From DATMNI01 sp035570275 (lineage in GTDB: Bacteria > Acidobacteriota > Terriglobia > Bryobacterales > Bryobacteraceae), in the NCBI GenBank assembly GCA_035570275.1, contig DATMNI010000063.1, positions 19,227 through 83,226 of the forward strand: a stretch of 64,000 bases of DNA. Direction: 5' to 3'. The translations under genes and the position numbers were made by a program. Below the pieces are notes generated by a model, which was given only the letters and a program-made list of their open reading frames with translations, did no database searches and was not told the origin of the DNA. Shown one piece after another: positions 53,064 to 61,340 of this stretch. Each line of letters opens with the position of its first letter. The first letter of the stretch is position 1.

Positions 53064-54515
53064 CTACCCCTGCCCCACGGCCTCCTGAAAGACGCTGGTG
53101 AAGAACGCGCGGGAAGCCGGTGAGCAGCCGATGTGCAGGTTGTCGCGGCCGTCTTCCACGAAACCCAGGAAGCCATCCCAACCGAGATCGTCGAGCACAA
53201 ATCGCAGGCACTCGATTTCGGCGGGCGGTAGCGCGGAATAGTCTACATCGAAGACTTGGCCCGATGCATGGGCGAGGGCTTCAGGCCTGCCCTTCACCTT
53301 GGAAAACTCCTCGGGCGCCACCAGCGAAGTCACATCGAGCGGCTGGAACTTTCCGCCCGTATGCGCCATTTCGTCAAAAAGGCGGCGCGTCTCGAACGCG
53401 ATATACGTCAGGGTGCCGATAGCCGCCGGCGCCGCTTCGCGGAAGTATTCGAGATTCTCGGTGGAATCGGCCGCGATGTTGAGGCGGTAGCCAAAATGAT
53501 CCGGCCGGTCCAATGCCTTCGTCAGCTTCTTTCCGGGGTCGGCGCGGATATCGTCCTCGTTGTGGTAAAGCAGGTCCTCGCGCTTGAGCCAGACCGCCAG
53601 CCGGTGAGGCGCGCGGCCGGCGGTGACAAATTCGCTCTTGTACTCCTGCGCCAGCGCGGCGAATTCGGCCGGGTCGCGGCGATAGAGCGCCAGCAACTGC
53701 TCGGCGCGCATGACGCGGAACCAATAGGTGGGGGAGTAGTCGCGCTGCATCTGCTGCTGAATGGCCTCGTACAGCTCACGGTTCCAGGCCGGGCTGCAGG
53801 AGAAAAACATCCGCGGCACGGTTATCTGGGACTTGGTAATGCCGCGGGCGCGGCGGGTCAGGTCCTGCATCATGGTCACGCAACCCTGCCCGCAGTGGTA
53901 GGCGAAGATGGCCCAGTCGCGGCCGCCGAACTTCTGCTCCAGGCCGGCCAGGTACCGGGCGGCGGCGGGAATGGCGCGGTCCGGCGCCAGCCGGTCGTCA
54001 CGCACCATCACCTTGTATGGGGTTTTGCGGCTGACCGTCCGGTAGGTGGTTTTTCCGCTCCTGCTTCGCCCCTTAACCGGCACTTTTTCGCGGGTGGTCT
54101 TGTAGCGCGTGGCCCAGACCACCTTGAGCCCCATGCCGGCCGCCGTGGCCTGCGAAATCTGCATGATCCCCTTGGGACCCGCCGGGCTCTCGGCTTTGGG
54201 ATCGCCCCAGCTTTCCAGATAGGAAATGGCTTCGATAATGGATGCGGGCATACCGCTCGACTCGGACGCCTGCCGGAACAGAGCCTGCAGTTTGGGGCTG
54301 CCGGTGATGCGCCTGGCGCCGGCCAGAGCCTGCGATTCGCGCATGATGGTGAAGGTTTGCGACTGGATCATGTGGTCGGCGCGCACCTCGAGCATCTCCC
54401 CGGAAATGTCGTCGCGCGCCACGCCGATTCCGGAGATCCGGTGGGACGGCACAAAATAATCGGCGCCGTAGAGCGGAGCGGCAAAAGCCAGAGCGAACAA
54501 AAGGGCGGATCTCAT
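53064..54515 (-). CDS. lytic transglycosylase (SLT domain)
   Basis: 483 residues with a signal peptide (ALLFALAFAAPLYGA). The SLT domain (about 75-235) holds the catalytic Glu in SYLESWGDPKAESPAG, followed by PKGIMQIS and an AAARYLAGLEQKFGGRDWAI segment. It cleaves the MurNAc-GlcNAc bond of peptidoglycan to 1,6-anhydro products in the periplasm. An insertion of about 30 Arg/Lys-rich residues (KTTREKVPVKGRSRSGKTTY) lies within the SLT fold. The C-terminal 200 residues are of unknown fold. Starts at ATG 54515; this region is shared with the repeat at 57 kb. Confidence 0.87.
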   Translation of the reverse strand: MRSALLFALAFAAPLYGADYFVPSHRISGIGVARDDISGEMLEVRADHMIQSQTFTIMRESQALAGARRITGSPKLQALFRQASESSGMPASIIEAISYLESWGDPKAESPAGPKGIMQISQATAAGMGLKVVWATRYKTTREKVPVKGRSRSGKTTYRTVSRKTPYKVMVRDDRLAPDRAIPAAARYLAGLEQKFGGRDWAIFAYHCGQGCVTMMQDLTRRARGITKSQITVPRMFFSCSPAWNRELYEAIQQQMQRDYSPTYWFRVMRAEQLLALYRRDPAEFAALAQEYKSEFVTAGRAPHRLAVWLKREDLLYHNEDDIRADPGKKLTKALDRPDHFGYRLNIAADSTENLEYFREAAPAAIGTLTYIAFETRRLFDEMAHTGGKFQPLDVTSLVAPEEFSKVKGRPEALAHASGQVFDVDYSALPPAEIECLRFVLDDLGWDGFLGFVEDGRDNLHIGCSPASRAFFTSVFQEAVGQG

Positions 54516-54545
54516 GCCTGAGATCAGTGTAGCGGATCAGCTATC
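54510..54545. repeat. left copy of a segmental duplication (boundary)
   Basis: TCTCATGCCTGAGATCAGTG and the following TAGCGGATCAGC reappear at 57004-57035 as TCTCATGACTGAGATCAGTG plus TAGCGGACCAGC. In this copy the sequence includes the transglycosylase start codon (minus strand), in the other it does not, which marks this copy as the original. Confidence 0.75.
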
Positions 54546-54634
54546 AGCCTTCAGCTATCAGCTTGAGCGCGCCACGGGCGCAGCGGTAGCGTTCATCGCG
54601 CCGGGCGCCCTCCTGACGCTTGGCGCGTGCCAAA

Positions 54635-54955
54635 ATGAGTCTGATGGCTCTGGGACTCGACGTCATCGACATTCCCCGCGCGGAAATCGAGAGCTTTTGT
54701 GCGCGAAACCACGTCCGCAAGCTGTCCCTGTTCGGTTCCATCCTGACGGACCGCTTCCGGCCCGATAGCGATGTGGACGTGCTCGTCGACTTCGAGCCGG
54801 GTAGTGGGCCTTCCTACTTCGATCTGGTTGGCATGGAGCAGGAGTTGTCGGCCACGCTAGGGAGAAAGGTCGATCTTCGCACGCCCCAGGAACTGAGCCG
54901 CTATTTCCGCGATCAGGTTCTCGCCGCCGCCGTAGTTCAATATGAGCGAGAATGA
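54635..54955 (+). CDS. MntA-type nucleotidyltransferase antitoxin, copy 1
   Basis: 106 residues. Minimal nucleotidyltransferase fold with the GSx10DxD motif: GSILTDRFRPDSDVDVLV. In MntA/HepT pairs it AMPylates the HEPN toxin and so neutralises it. ATG 54635 is chosen because the paralogue at 57094 starts with the same residues; an in-frame ATG at 54620 is possible. Overlaps the following HepT gene by 14 bases, as usual. The reading frame is intact, but its toxin partner is broken. Confidence 0.9.
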   Translation: MSLMALGLDVIDIPRAEIESFCARNHVRKLSLFGSILTDRFRPDSDVDVLVDFEPGSGPSYFDLVGMEQELSATLGRKVDLRTPQELSRYFRDQVLAAAVVQYERE

Positions 54956-55283
54956 CCGCATTCGTTTGCGTCACATGATCGATGCCGCGAGCGAGGCGGT
55001 GGCTTTCGTCCGCACCAGGCAGCGGCAGGATATCGAAGCGGACCGGATGCTCGCGCTGGCGTTGGTCAAGGAGATCGAAATCGTCGGCGAGGCGGCGAGC
55101 AAAATATCGGAGGAGTTCAAGACGTCTTAGCCCCAAATCCCTTGGTCGAAGGCCATCGGCATGCGCCACCGGCTGGTCCACGCGTATTTCGAAATCGACT
55201 TCGATATTCTCTGGACCAGGGTGACCGGTGCGCTGCCACCACTAATCGCCGCGTTAGAACATCTTCTCGCCGATACGGAATGA
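54942..55283 (+). pseudogene. HepT-type HEPN toxin, copy 1, interrupted by an in-frame TAG
   Basis: Starts SENDRIRLRHMIDAASEAVA and runs to EEFKTS, then TAG at 55128-55130. The same frame continues directly: IPWSKAIGMRHRLVHAYFEI, then LWTRVTGALPPLIAALEHLL and TGA at 55281. The part after the TAG holds the HEPN ribonuclease motif R-x4-H-x-Y (RHRLVHAY), whose Tyr is the AMPylation target of MntA. Truncated at the TAG the product would lack the catalytic site. Readthrough would restore a normal-length 113-residue toxin. Confidence 0.88.
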
Positions 55284-55480
55284 AGCGCCGGCGGGCGGCC
55301 CAACCGATGCGAACCGGCGCGGTGCATGGTTTCGACCGCCACGGGTGCGACTCACCAGACGGCCGCGAACGGTAGGACCAATTCGGGTTAGCCGACAGCG
55401 GAATCGCGTTCGCTTTGTCGGGCGCCGGGGATAACTGTAATCGGACCGGCATGGTGATAACGTAGACCTTAGGCGTACCC
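55284..55480. other. gap between HepT copy 1 and the AIPR gene
   Basis: No gene recognised. A minus-strand open frame here looks like a shadow or an old remnant (NPNWSYRSRP), without known family. Presumably holds the AIPR promoter. Confidence 0.5.
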
Positions 55481-56946
55481 GTGTCCGGAGGCGAAATCGC
55501 GATCACAAAGCGAGATCGGCAAGAATTGGCCGATTTGTACTCCGAGTATCATGATCGGTATGGCGGTGTACGGGAGGACTACTTCGCACTCCTCTACCTT
55601 CGCGACAAATTCAAATGCAAGATCGAGGACCTCGCCTCTCAGGTTGCCTTCGGAGGCAATGACTATGGCATCGATGCATACTACATCGACCGCGAGGGCA
55701 GGAACCTGTACCTTTACCAGTTCAAGTGGTCCGAGGATCAGAACCTGTTTAAAGATTCGCTTGATCGTCTTGGTGACTTTGGGCTTGACCGGATATTTGG
55801 AGATCCGCTCCAAGATCCTGAACAAAATGAGCTGGTCCGCAACCTAAGAGAAGACCTCACCGAACACCGGGAGCTAGTTGATCGCGTGTATATTCGCTTT
55901 GTATTCAAGGGCGACGCGGAAAAGGCCGAGAATAGCGAAGGACTGGCAGACCGGAAGGAACGCACCGATAAGAAGGGATGGCTCGTACAGGCATACTTCG
56001 GTGACCGCAAGGTGGTATTCAACGGTGTTGAGTTTCATTCGGACAAGCGGTCTATACCCAAGAAGCCGCTTCCCCTTAGCCATGCCATTTCGGTAAAGAA
56101 TCATATATCTCTCGATTCCAGCGATGCGTCGAAGACACTTCATGTGGCCTTTGTGCCACTAATGGATCTCTTTCGGATCTACCGCACCCTCGGACAATCG
56201 TTCTTCGATCGAAACATCCGCGCCGGCCTATCATCGGAGAACCCTCCAAACAAAAAGATTCGTGAAGCACTTGGAAGAATTGTGCTCAAGCGCGAGGAAC
56301 CGCCGAGTCATTTCAGTTTTAATCACAATGGTGTCACGCTTGCCGTCGAAATGGTGGAGTTTGAAGGCTTAAAAGCAGTGATCCGGGTGCCACGACTGCT
56401 GAACGGTGCCCAGACGATCACCAGCCTCGCAAAGTTTCTTGATGACAACCAAAGCCACCCGTCCCTCAAGGTGAATGAAAACCTGACGTCTTCGACAGCC
56501 AGAAGGTGTATGACGAGACCTTCCGTCAATCCTATCTGAATGCCGACCTCCATCGGATCATAGTAGCTTACAAAATCGGGCTGGTTCTCAATGGCCCTAT
56601 GCAGCGGCTGGACGAAACTGCGCCAAAGAAGTACGCCTACGCAATCAGCCGTGCGAGGAATCTCGTGTGGGCGTTGCTGATCCAAGCGGTTTTCAATGAT
56701 GTGAAGCTGACGTCCACGCTCGACGACTTCGGCGGCAGCTTGGCGAAAGAGGCTGATTTCCGGGAACTGCTCAAGCGGTTAGCGTCGGCGAAGTTGCTGC
56801 CGGTGCTTAGAAACGTTTTGGCGACTGATTCGTACAGCCAAAAGGTTGCGGACGAAAAATACAGTTTTCTGCGAACAAGAGAGATCTTTCAGCGGTGTAT
56901 GAATGTCGCGGGGGACGTGCACGGATGGTCCAAGCGGCCGCTTTAA
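55481..56946 (+). pseudogene. AIPR-family abortive-infection nuclease, frameshift at an A run
   Basis: GTG 55481 begins a protein with a PD-(D/E)xK-like core (FGGNDYGIDAYY, then LYLYQFKWSEDQ) and the AIPR signature HFSFNHNGVTLAVE followed by PRLLNGAQTITSLAKFL. At 56478-56481 (GAAAACC) the frame breaks; adding one A gives N-E-K-P-D-VFDSQKVYDETF and continues in one frame to TAA at 56946 (AYAISRARNLVWALLIQAVF). The corrected protein has about 488 residues, normal for the family. As it stands the first frame stops at 56539. AIPR proteins act in phage defence, sometimes with restriction systems. It lies between two MntA/HepT copies. Confidence 0.8.
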
Positions 56947-57003
56947 GGGGTTTAGGAAGGGGCGGCGCCCGGCGATATCTTTGGAAATTGCCCACATGCC
57001 AAG

Positions 57004-57035
57004 TCTCATGACTGAGATCAGTGTAGCGGACCAGC
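57004..57035. repeat. right copy of the segmental duplication (boundary)
   Basis: TCTCATGACTGAGATCAGTG plus TAGCGGACCAGC, matching 54510-54545 apart from a few bases; it precedes MntA copy 2 at the same distance as the left copy precedes MntA copy 1, within about 40 bases. Confidence 0.75.
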
Positions 57036-57093
57036 AGGCGGATCTCTGCCTTTCTTTCCGTGGAACGACGTCTGGCGCGGCGCATGTGCCAAA

Positions 57094-57411
57094 ATGAGTC
57101 TGATGCCTCAGGGCCTCCATATCATCGGCATTCCCCGCGTGGAAATCGAGAGTTTTTGCACGCGAAACCACATCCGGAAGCTGTCCCTGTTCGGTTCCAT
57201 CCTGACGGACCGCTTTCGGCCCGATAGCGATGTGGACGTGCTGGTGGAGTTCGAACCGGACCACATTCCAGGATTCTTCGGCCTGACGGGAATGGAGCAA
57301 GACCTTTCCAGGGTCATCGGGAGAAGGGTGGACTTGCGCACCCCCGAAGATTTGAGCCGCTATTTTCGCGATCAGGTGGTTGCTGGAGCGGCGGTTCAGT
57401 ATGAACGCTGA
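57094..57411 (+). CDS. MntA-type nucleotidyltransferase antitoxin, copy 2
   Basis: 105 residues, closely similar to copy 1 over the first 60 residues (HIRKLSLFGSILTDRFRPDS then DVDVLVEFEPD) and less so in the last 30. The catalytic GSx10DxD is intact. ATG 57094 is preceded by the same GTGCCAAA context as copy 1. Overlaps HepT copy 2 by 11 bases. Probably an old tandem duplicate of copy 1. Confidence 0.9.
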   Translation: MSLMPQGLHIIGIPRVEIESFCTRNHIRKLSLFGSILTDRFRPDSDVDVLVEFEPDHIPGFFGLTGMEQDLSRVIGRRVDLRTPEDLSRYFRDQVVAGAAVQYER

Positions 57412-57749
57412 GGACCGGATACGGCTCCGCCACATGCTGGATGCCGCGAAGGAGGCGATGAGCTTCGCCAAGGGCCGCACGCGCGCCGATCTCACTCTCG
57501 ACCGGATGTTGCAGCTCTCCCTTGTAAAGGAAATCGAGGTCATCGGTGAGGCCGCAAGCAGGGTTTCGCGCGAGTTACAGGTGACGACGCCCCAAGATTC
57601 CTTGGACCGAGATCATCGGTATGCGGCACCGGCTAATCCACGCGTATGCGGACGTGAATCTCGACGTGGTTTGGATTACGGTGACATCGGACCTACCGGC
57701 GCTCGCCCTCCAACTCGGCTCGATTCTGGCGGGCGGGGAAGAGTGTTGA
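57401..57749 (+). pseudogene. HepT-type HEPN toxin, copy 2, frameshifted
   Basis: Begins NAEDRIRLRHMLDAAKEAMS and runs to SRELQV; around 57581-57590 the frame shifts by one base. The next frame reads RPKIPWTEIIGMRHRLIHAY, with the R-x4-H-x-Y HEPN motif, then ADVNLDVVWITVTSDLPALA and TGA at 57747. The break is at the same place, just before IPW, as the TAG in copy 1. The unshifted frame continues to 57781 with unrelated residues and lacks the catalytic motif. Confidence 0.87.
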
Positions 57750-57844
57750 TTTTGCAATTCCGGCCCTCGAAGAAGGATTAGGTCTAGGCTGCTATGCGGA
57801 CTGCCGGTTCCGAATTGATTGGGCCGACAATCCGCCGGTGCTCT

Positions 57845-58537
57845 TTACCAGCCGGTCTGCGACATCCTGCGAAGAATCTCCGCGCTGTACTGATTCATGC
57901 GCTCGGGCTTACGGCGCAGGGGCGATGGAATGACGGCCGCCAGGCGCGCGGCCTGCTCGCGATTCAGGCGCGCCGCGGGGATGCCGTACCAGCTTTGCGC
58001 GGCTGCCTCGGCGCCGTATACACCTGGGCCCCACTCAATCTCGTTGAGGTATAACTCCAGAATGCGCCGCTTCGGAAGCATGAGTTCGGCCACCGGAGCC
58101 AGCGTGAACTCCACGGCTTTCCGGACCAGCGATCGGTTGGTGACGAAGAAGAGATTCTTAATCAACTGCTGGGTGATGGTGGAGCCGCCCCGGCCCAAAC
58201 GGCCTTCTTCCAGATCCCGATCCACCAGTTGGTCGACCTCTTTCCAATCGATGCCATGGTGCTGGAAAAACCGGCCATCCTCGGCAGCCACAACGGCATG
58301 CTGCAGTTCGGGAGAGATGTGGCTCAACGGCACCGTCGATTGGCGCTTAAGATAAGGCTTGTGATGCAGCCATGCCGAAACCCGCCGCTGCACCTGCACG
58401 GTGGTAGTGGGCGGACTGGCCCAACGCAGGGCGGCTAGTGCGAGGATGCAACACATATAGAAGCCGGCGACCACCACTGCAGCCGCAATGACGAGGGCCC
58501 GCAGCCAGCGCCGCAGTCTCTTGCCGAATGGCCGCAC
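57845..58537 (-). CDS. mtgA: monofunctional peptidoglycan glycosyltransferase (GT51)
   Basis: 230 residues with an N-terminal membrane anchor (ALVIAAAVVVAGFYMCCILA). GT51 motifs: catalytic Glu in AAEDGRFFQHHGID, GGSTITQQLIKNLF, KRRILELYLNEIEWG and YGAEAAAQSWYG. Polymerises lipid II into glycan strands on the outer face of the inner membrane. Length and single domain fit MtgA rather than a bifunctional PBP. The start at 58537 is divergent from the kinase gene at 58632. With the SLT enzyme it frames the defence island by cell-wall genes. Confidence 0.93.
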   Translation of the reverse strand: MRPFGKRLRRWLRALVIAAAVVVAGFYMCCILALAALRWASPPTTTVQVQRRVSAWLHHKPYLKRQSTVPLSHISPELQHAVVAAEDGRFFQHHGIDWKEVDQLVDRDLEEGRLGRGGSTITQQLIKNLFFVTNRSLVRKAVEFTLAPVAELMLPKRRILELYLNEIEWGPGVYGAEAAAQSWYGIPAARLNREQAARLAAVIPSPLRRKPERMNQYSAEILRRMSQTGW

Positions 58538-58631
58538 GTTAATTCTCTTCCCCCACGGAACTCTTCACCTTCCCCCAACGATGGTACAACTGTAGTCAGG
58601 CGAACGCCGGGCCCAGGCACGGTGCGTGAAC

Positions 58632-60089
58632 ATGAATCGATTCGAACGGTTTCTGGCCTACGCGGAATCCCACCGGCCCATAGTTTGGGCGCTCTCCGGC
58701 GTCATGATTGCGGGCATCGTAGCGGGCGACTGGATACTTCCCAACGTCTCCGTGGGCTTTCTGTATCTGCTTCCGGTGCTGTTTGCGGCGGCCACGCTCA
58801 ACGGGGTGCAGATTGCCGCCATGGCAGTGCTGTGCGGCTATCTGCGGGAAGCCTTCGATCCGCTGCAGACGGCTGGCGCTCCCCCCGGGTCCGGGGTGCC
58901 GGCGGTTTTTAATCCACTCCACTGGGCGCCGGGAGCCAGTGGCCGGCTCATCGTAGTGACCGCGGGTTTCGCCATGACGGGGTTCTTCGTGGCGGAGCTG
59001 AACCAGAGACGCCGGCTTCTGGCGGAGCATCTAAAGGAACGGGAGCAACAGATTCTGCTGCGCCACGAAGCCGAACTCCAGGTGCGCGTCCTGATCGAGA
59101 CCAGCCCCCTGGCGATTCTGACGTTGGATCACGCGGGGCGGGTAGTGCTGGCCAACGAATCCGCGTCCGAGTTGCTGGAATTCGACCACGAAGAATTGCA
59201 GGGCTGCCAGGTGGAGCAATACCTGCCAACCCTGTATCGCATGCTAAATAGCCACCGTTCCGGAAACAACATGCGCACCAGCGTGGAGTGCAAAGGGCAA
59301 CGACGGAACGGCGAAGTCTTCCTGGCACACGTATGGCTTTCCACCTACCACACGTCGAGCGGGCCCAGCCTGGCGGCGGTGGTATGGGACGCATCCGAGA
59401 ATTTGCGCGACCGCGAGGGCGCGGGGCTGGATTCGATGATGGCCACGTCCCGAGTGCTGATTGGCGCCATTTCACACGAGGTCCGCAACCTGGCGTCGGC
59501 CGCGGCGACGGCATATGTCAAACTGGGCGAGACGTGCGACCTTGGCCGGAGCGATCAATACCACGTGCTTGGCACGCTGGTTCACGGCCTCGAGAAAATC
59601 GCCTCTTCCGGCTTGCGGGTCGCCGCCAGCCGCGAAGCCGTGGTAGCGGATCTCGGCACTGTTCTCGATGAGGCCCGGATCGTGATCGAGCCCTCGTTGC
59701 GCGAAGCGGATATCGCCGTGTTCTGGGACGTCAAAGGCGAGCTGCCCCTGGTACAGGCCGATCACCACAGTCTACTTCAGGTATTCGTAAACCTGGCGCG
59801 GAACAGCCGCCAGGCGCTGGAGAATTGCACCCGCCGCGAAGTGCGGATTTCGGCTGAGTTGGAGAAAGACCTGGTGGTGGTTAGATTCCGCGACACAGGA
59901 CCGGGCGTGGAGCGGCCCGAGGAATTGTTCCGGCCCTTCCAGTCCGGGACCCATTCGGCCGGCCTGGGCTTGTATATTTCGCGCGCCATTTTACGCTCCC
60001 ACGGTGGAGGACTGCGTTACGAACCCGAGACGGATGGGAGCTGCTTCGCAGTCGAGCTCTGGCCGGTGGAAAATTCGGTAGAAGGATGA
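58632..60089 (+). CDS. membrane PAS histidine kinase
   Basis: 485 residues from ATG 58632 (a GTG two codons earlier is also possible). Two or three membrane helices (ALSGVMIAGIVAGDWI, LYLLPVLFAAATLNGVQIAA, then VVTAGFAMTGFFVAEL), a coiled linker, a PAS domain (about 150-265, ILTLDHAGRVVLANES), HisKA with His282 in ISHEVRNLASAA, and HATPase (FVNLARNSRQALE, RDTGPGVERPEEL, AGLGLYISRAILRSHGG). The H-box lacks the usual Asn-Pro after the His. Followed by its regulator with an ATGA overlap. Confidence 0.9.
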   Translation: MNRFERFLAYAESHRPIVWALSGVMIAGIVAGDWILPNVSVGFLYLLPVLFAAATLNGVQIAAMAVLCGYLREAFDPLQTAGAPPGSGVPAVFNPLHWAPGASGRLIVVTAGFAMTGFFVAELNQRRRLLAEHLKEREQQILLRHEAELQVRVLIETSPLAILTLDHAGRVVLANESASELLEFDHEELQGCQVEQYLPTLYRMLNSHRSGNNMRTSVECKGQRRNGEVFLAHVWLSTYHTSSGPSLAAVVWDASENLRDREGAGLDSMMATSRVLIGAISHEVRNLASAAATAYVKLGETCDLGRSDQYHVLGTLVHGLEKIASSGLRVAASREAVVADLGTVLDEARIVIEPSLREADIAVFWDVKGELPLVQADHHSLLQVFVNLARNSRQALENCTRREVRISAELEKDLVVVRFRDTGPGVERPEELFRPFQSGTHSAGLGLYISRAILRSHGGGLRYEPETDGSCFAVELWPVENSVEG

Positions 60090-60754
60090 ACTCGGAGATC
60101 AAAAGGCCGATGGCACAAGAACAGCGTCCGGTCCGCGTGCTTCTGATCGACGATCACGCCCTGTTCCGGGAGAGCGTTTCCCGAGTTCTGGGCGATTCGA
60201 AAGGTCTGGAAATCGAACATTGTGGCAGCATTCGGGAAGCGCTTCCGCTGCTGACCCAAAAGCGCTTTGACCTGGTGCTGCTGGACCACGATCTGGGAAG
60301 CGAACGCGCCAGCCAGTTTCTTCCGGCGGCCCGGCAAATTGGATTTGAAGGCCGCGTGCTGGTGGTCACGGCTTGGGTCAGCGAAAACGAAGCGCGCCGT
60401 CTGATGCGGCAGGGCGTGGCCGGAATTTTTTTGAAAGAGGGCCCTCTCGACCAGTTGCACGAGAGCATCAGCACGGTGCTGGCAGGGGGGACCTGGCTGG
60501 ACCGGTCTCTTGGCCGGCTGGAGGAAGACGGCGAACTGGCCGGGCAGTCGGGTCCGCCGGTATTCAACGAGCGCCAACGACGCGTGCTGCGGTTCGTGCT
60601 GGAAGGACTGTCGAACAAGGAAATCGCCTGGCGCCTGCAGATTTCGGAGAGCTACGTGAAAGCCATTTTGCAAAGCCTTTTCCAAAAAACGGGTGTGCGC
60701 ACGCGGGGCCAACTGGTGCGGGTGGCGGTAGAGCAGTACGCCGACCAGTTGTAA
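60086..60754 (+). CDS. LuxR-type response regulator, partner of the PAS kinase
   Basis: 222 residues; receiver with IDDH acidic pair, phospho-acceptor Asp67 in LVLLDHDLGSE and Lys in FLKEG, then a LuxR helix-turn-helix (NERQRRVLRFVLEGLSNKEI then AWRLQISESYVKAILQSLFQ). The ATG overlaps the kinase stop (ATGA), so the two are co-translated. In-frame ATG at 60110 is an alternative start. Confidence 0.93.
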   Translation: MNSEIKRPMAQEQRPVRVLLIDDHALFRESVSRVLGDSKGLEIEHCGSIREALPLLTQKRFDLVLLDHDLGSERASQFLPAARQIGFEGRVLVVTAWVSENEARRLMRQGVAGIFLKEGPLDQLHESISTVLAGGTWLDRSLGRLEEDGELAGQSGPPVFNERQRRVLRFVLEGLSNKEIAWRLQISESYVKAILQSLFQKTGVRTRGQLVRVAVEQYADQL

Positions 60755-60933
60755 CGGAACCGCACAATTGGACAGTTGTAGTGGAACCCGCAATTGTACG
60801 AAAGATAGTGCGCCGCCGGCGGCACATTGCGTTAAGGTTAGCCCATACTGCAAGCCGGATCTCAGACCCGGCAACCGAGGCAATAGGGGTGAGTGCCGCT
60901 GTCGAGCCGAGGTGAAAGACACGGGGATTTCAG

Positions 60934-61224
60934 GTGATTCGGGAAGTCATCAGACCACTCAATGCATGGAACACGGATCTGTGTTCCTCGGTCACGCTGC
61001 TGCCGGGATCGATTCTTTCCGGTTGCCGGATTGAGCCCAACGGAATCGCCCATCCCGGCTCCGGATTGGCGTCTTACATCGTGGAGCCTTACACGGTGGA
61101 GTTTCATTCTTCGGGCCGCCGTTATGTCTGCCCGCTGTTCCGTTTTCAGCCGCGAACGCAGGCGGTAGTCCGGGTGGATGAGACGCAGGTGGATGAGCTG
61201 GAGCTTGGCGCGATTGCAGTCTAG
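60934..61224 (+). CDS. small protein, unknown function
   Basis: 96 residues from GTG 60934, only a weak ribosome-binding site. Mixed strands (SYIVEPYTVEFHSSGRRYVC, PLFRFQPRTQAVVRVDETQV) and four Cys residues. Not recognised. Lies 179 bases after the regulator, in the same direction; no shadow explanation fits, as no gene is on the other strand. Confidence 0.5.
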   Translation: MIREVIRPLNAWNTDLCSSVTLLPGSILSGCRIEPNGIAHPGSGLASYIVEPYTVEFHSSGRRYVCPLFRFQPRTQAVVRVDETQVDELELGAIAV

Positions 61225-61287
61225 GCGGCGGTTCTGGGCTACGGCAGCTTACTGGCCACGCACGGGGCCGGCTCGCTGCCGCATCGC

Positions 61288-61332
61288 GCGGGCGGATTAA
61301 CAATCCGCCGCAGATTCACAATCTGCCCCACA
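61288..61332. repeat. REP-like repeat, family R (copy 5)
   Basis: GGGCGGATTAACAATCCGCC then GCAGATTCACAATCTGCCCC, both palindromes kept though the second has changed in step on both arms (AGATT/AATCT). Immediately upstream of an aldehyde dehydrogenase start. Confidence 0.8.
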
Positions 61333-61340
61333 ATAGTAGT

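Noticed and set aside
56440..56540. Central deletion in the AIPR gene
   Set aside because: Adding a single A at 56478-56481 joins the two frames without any missing segment, so a one-base shift is the simpler reading.
60755..60933. Possible riboswitch before the small gene at 60934
   Set aside because: Compared with c-di-GMP-I and cobalamin consensus elements; the conserved core bases are absent. A weak direct repeat (GGAACC-GCACAATTG) is all that remains.
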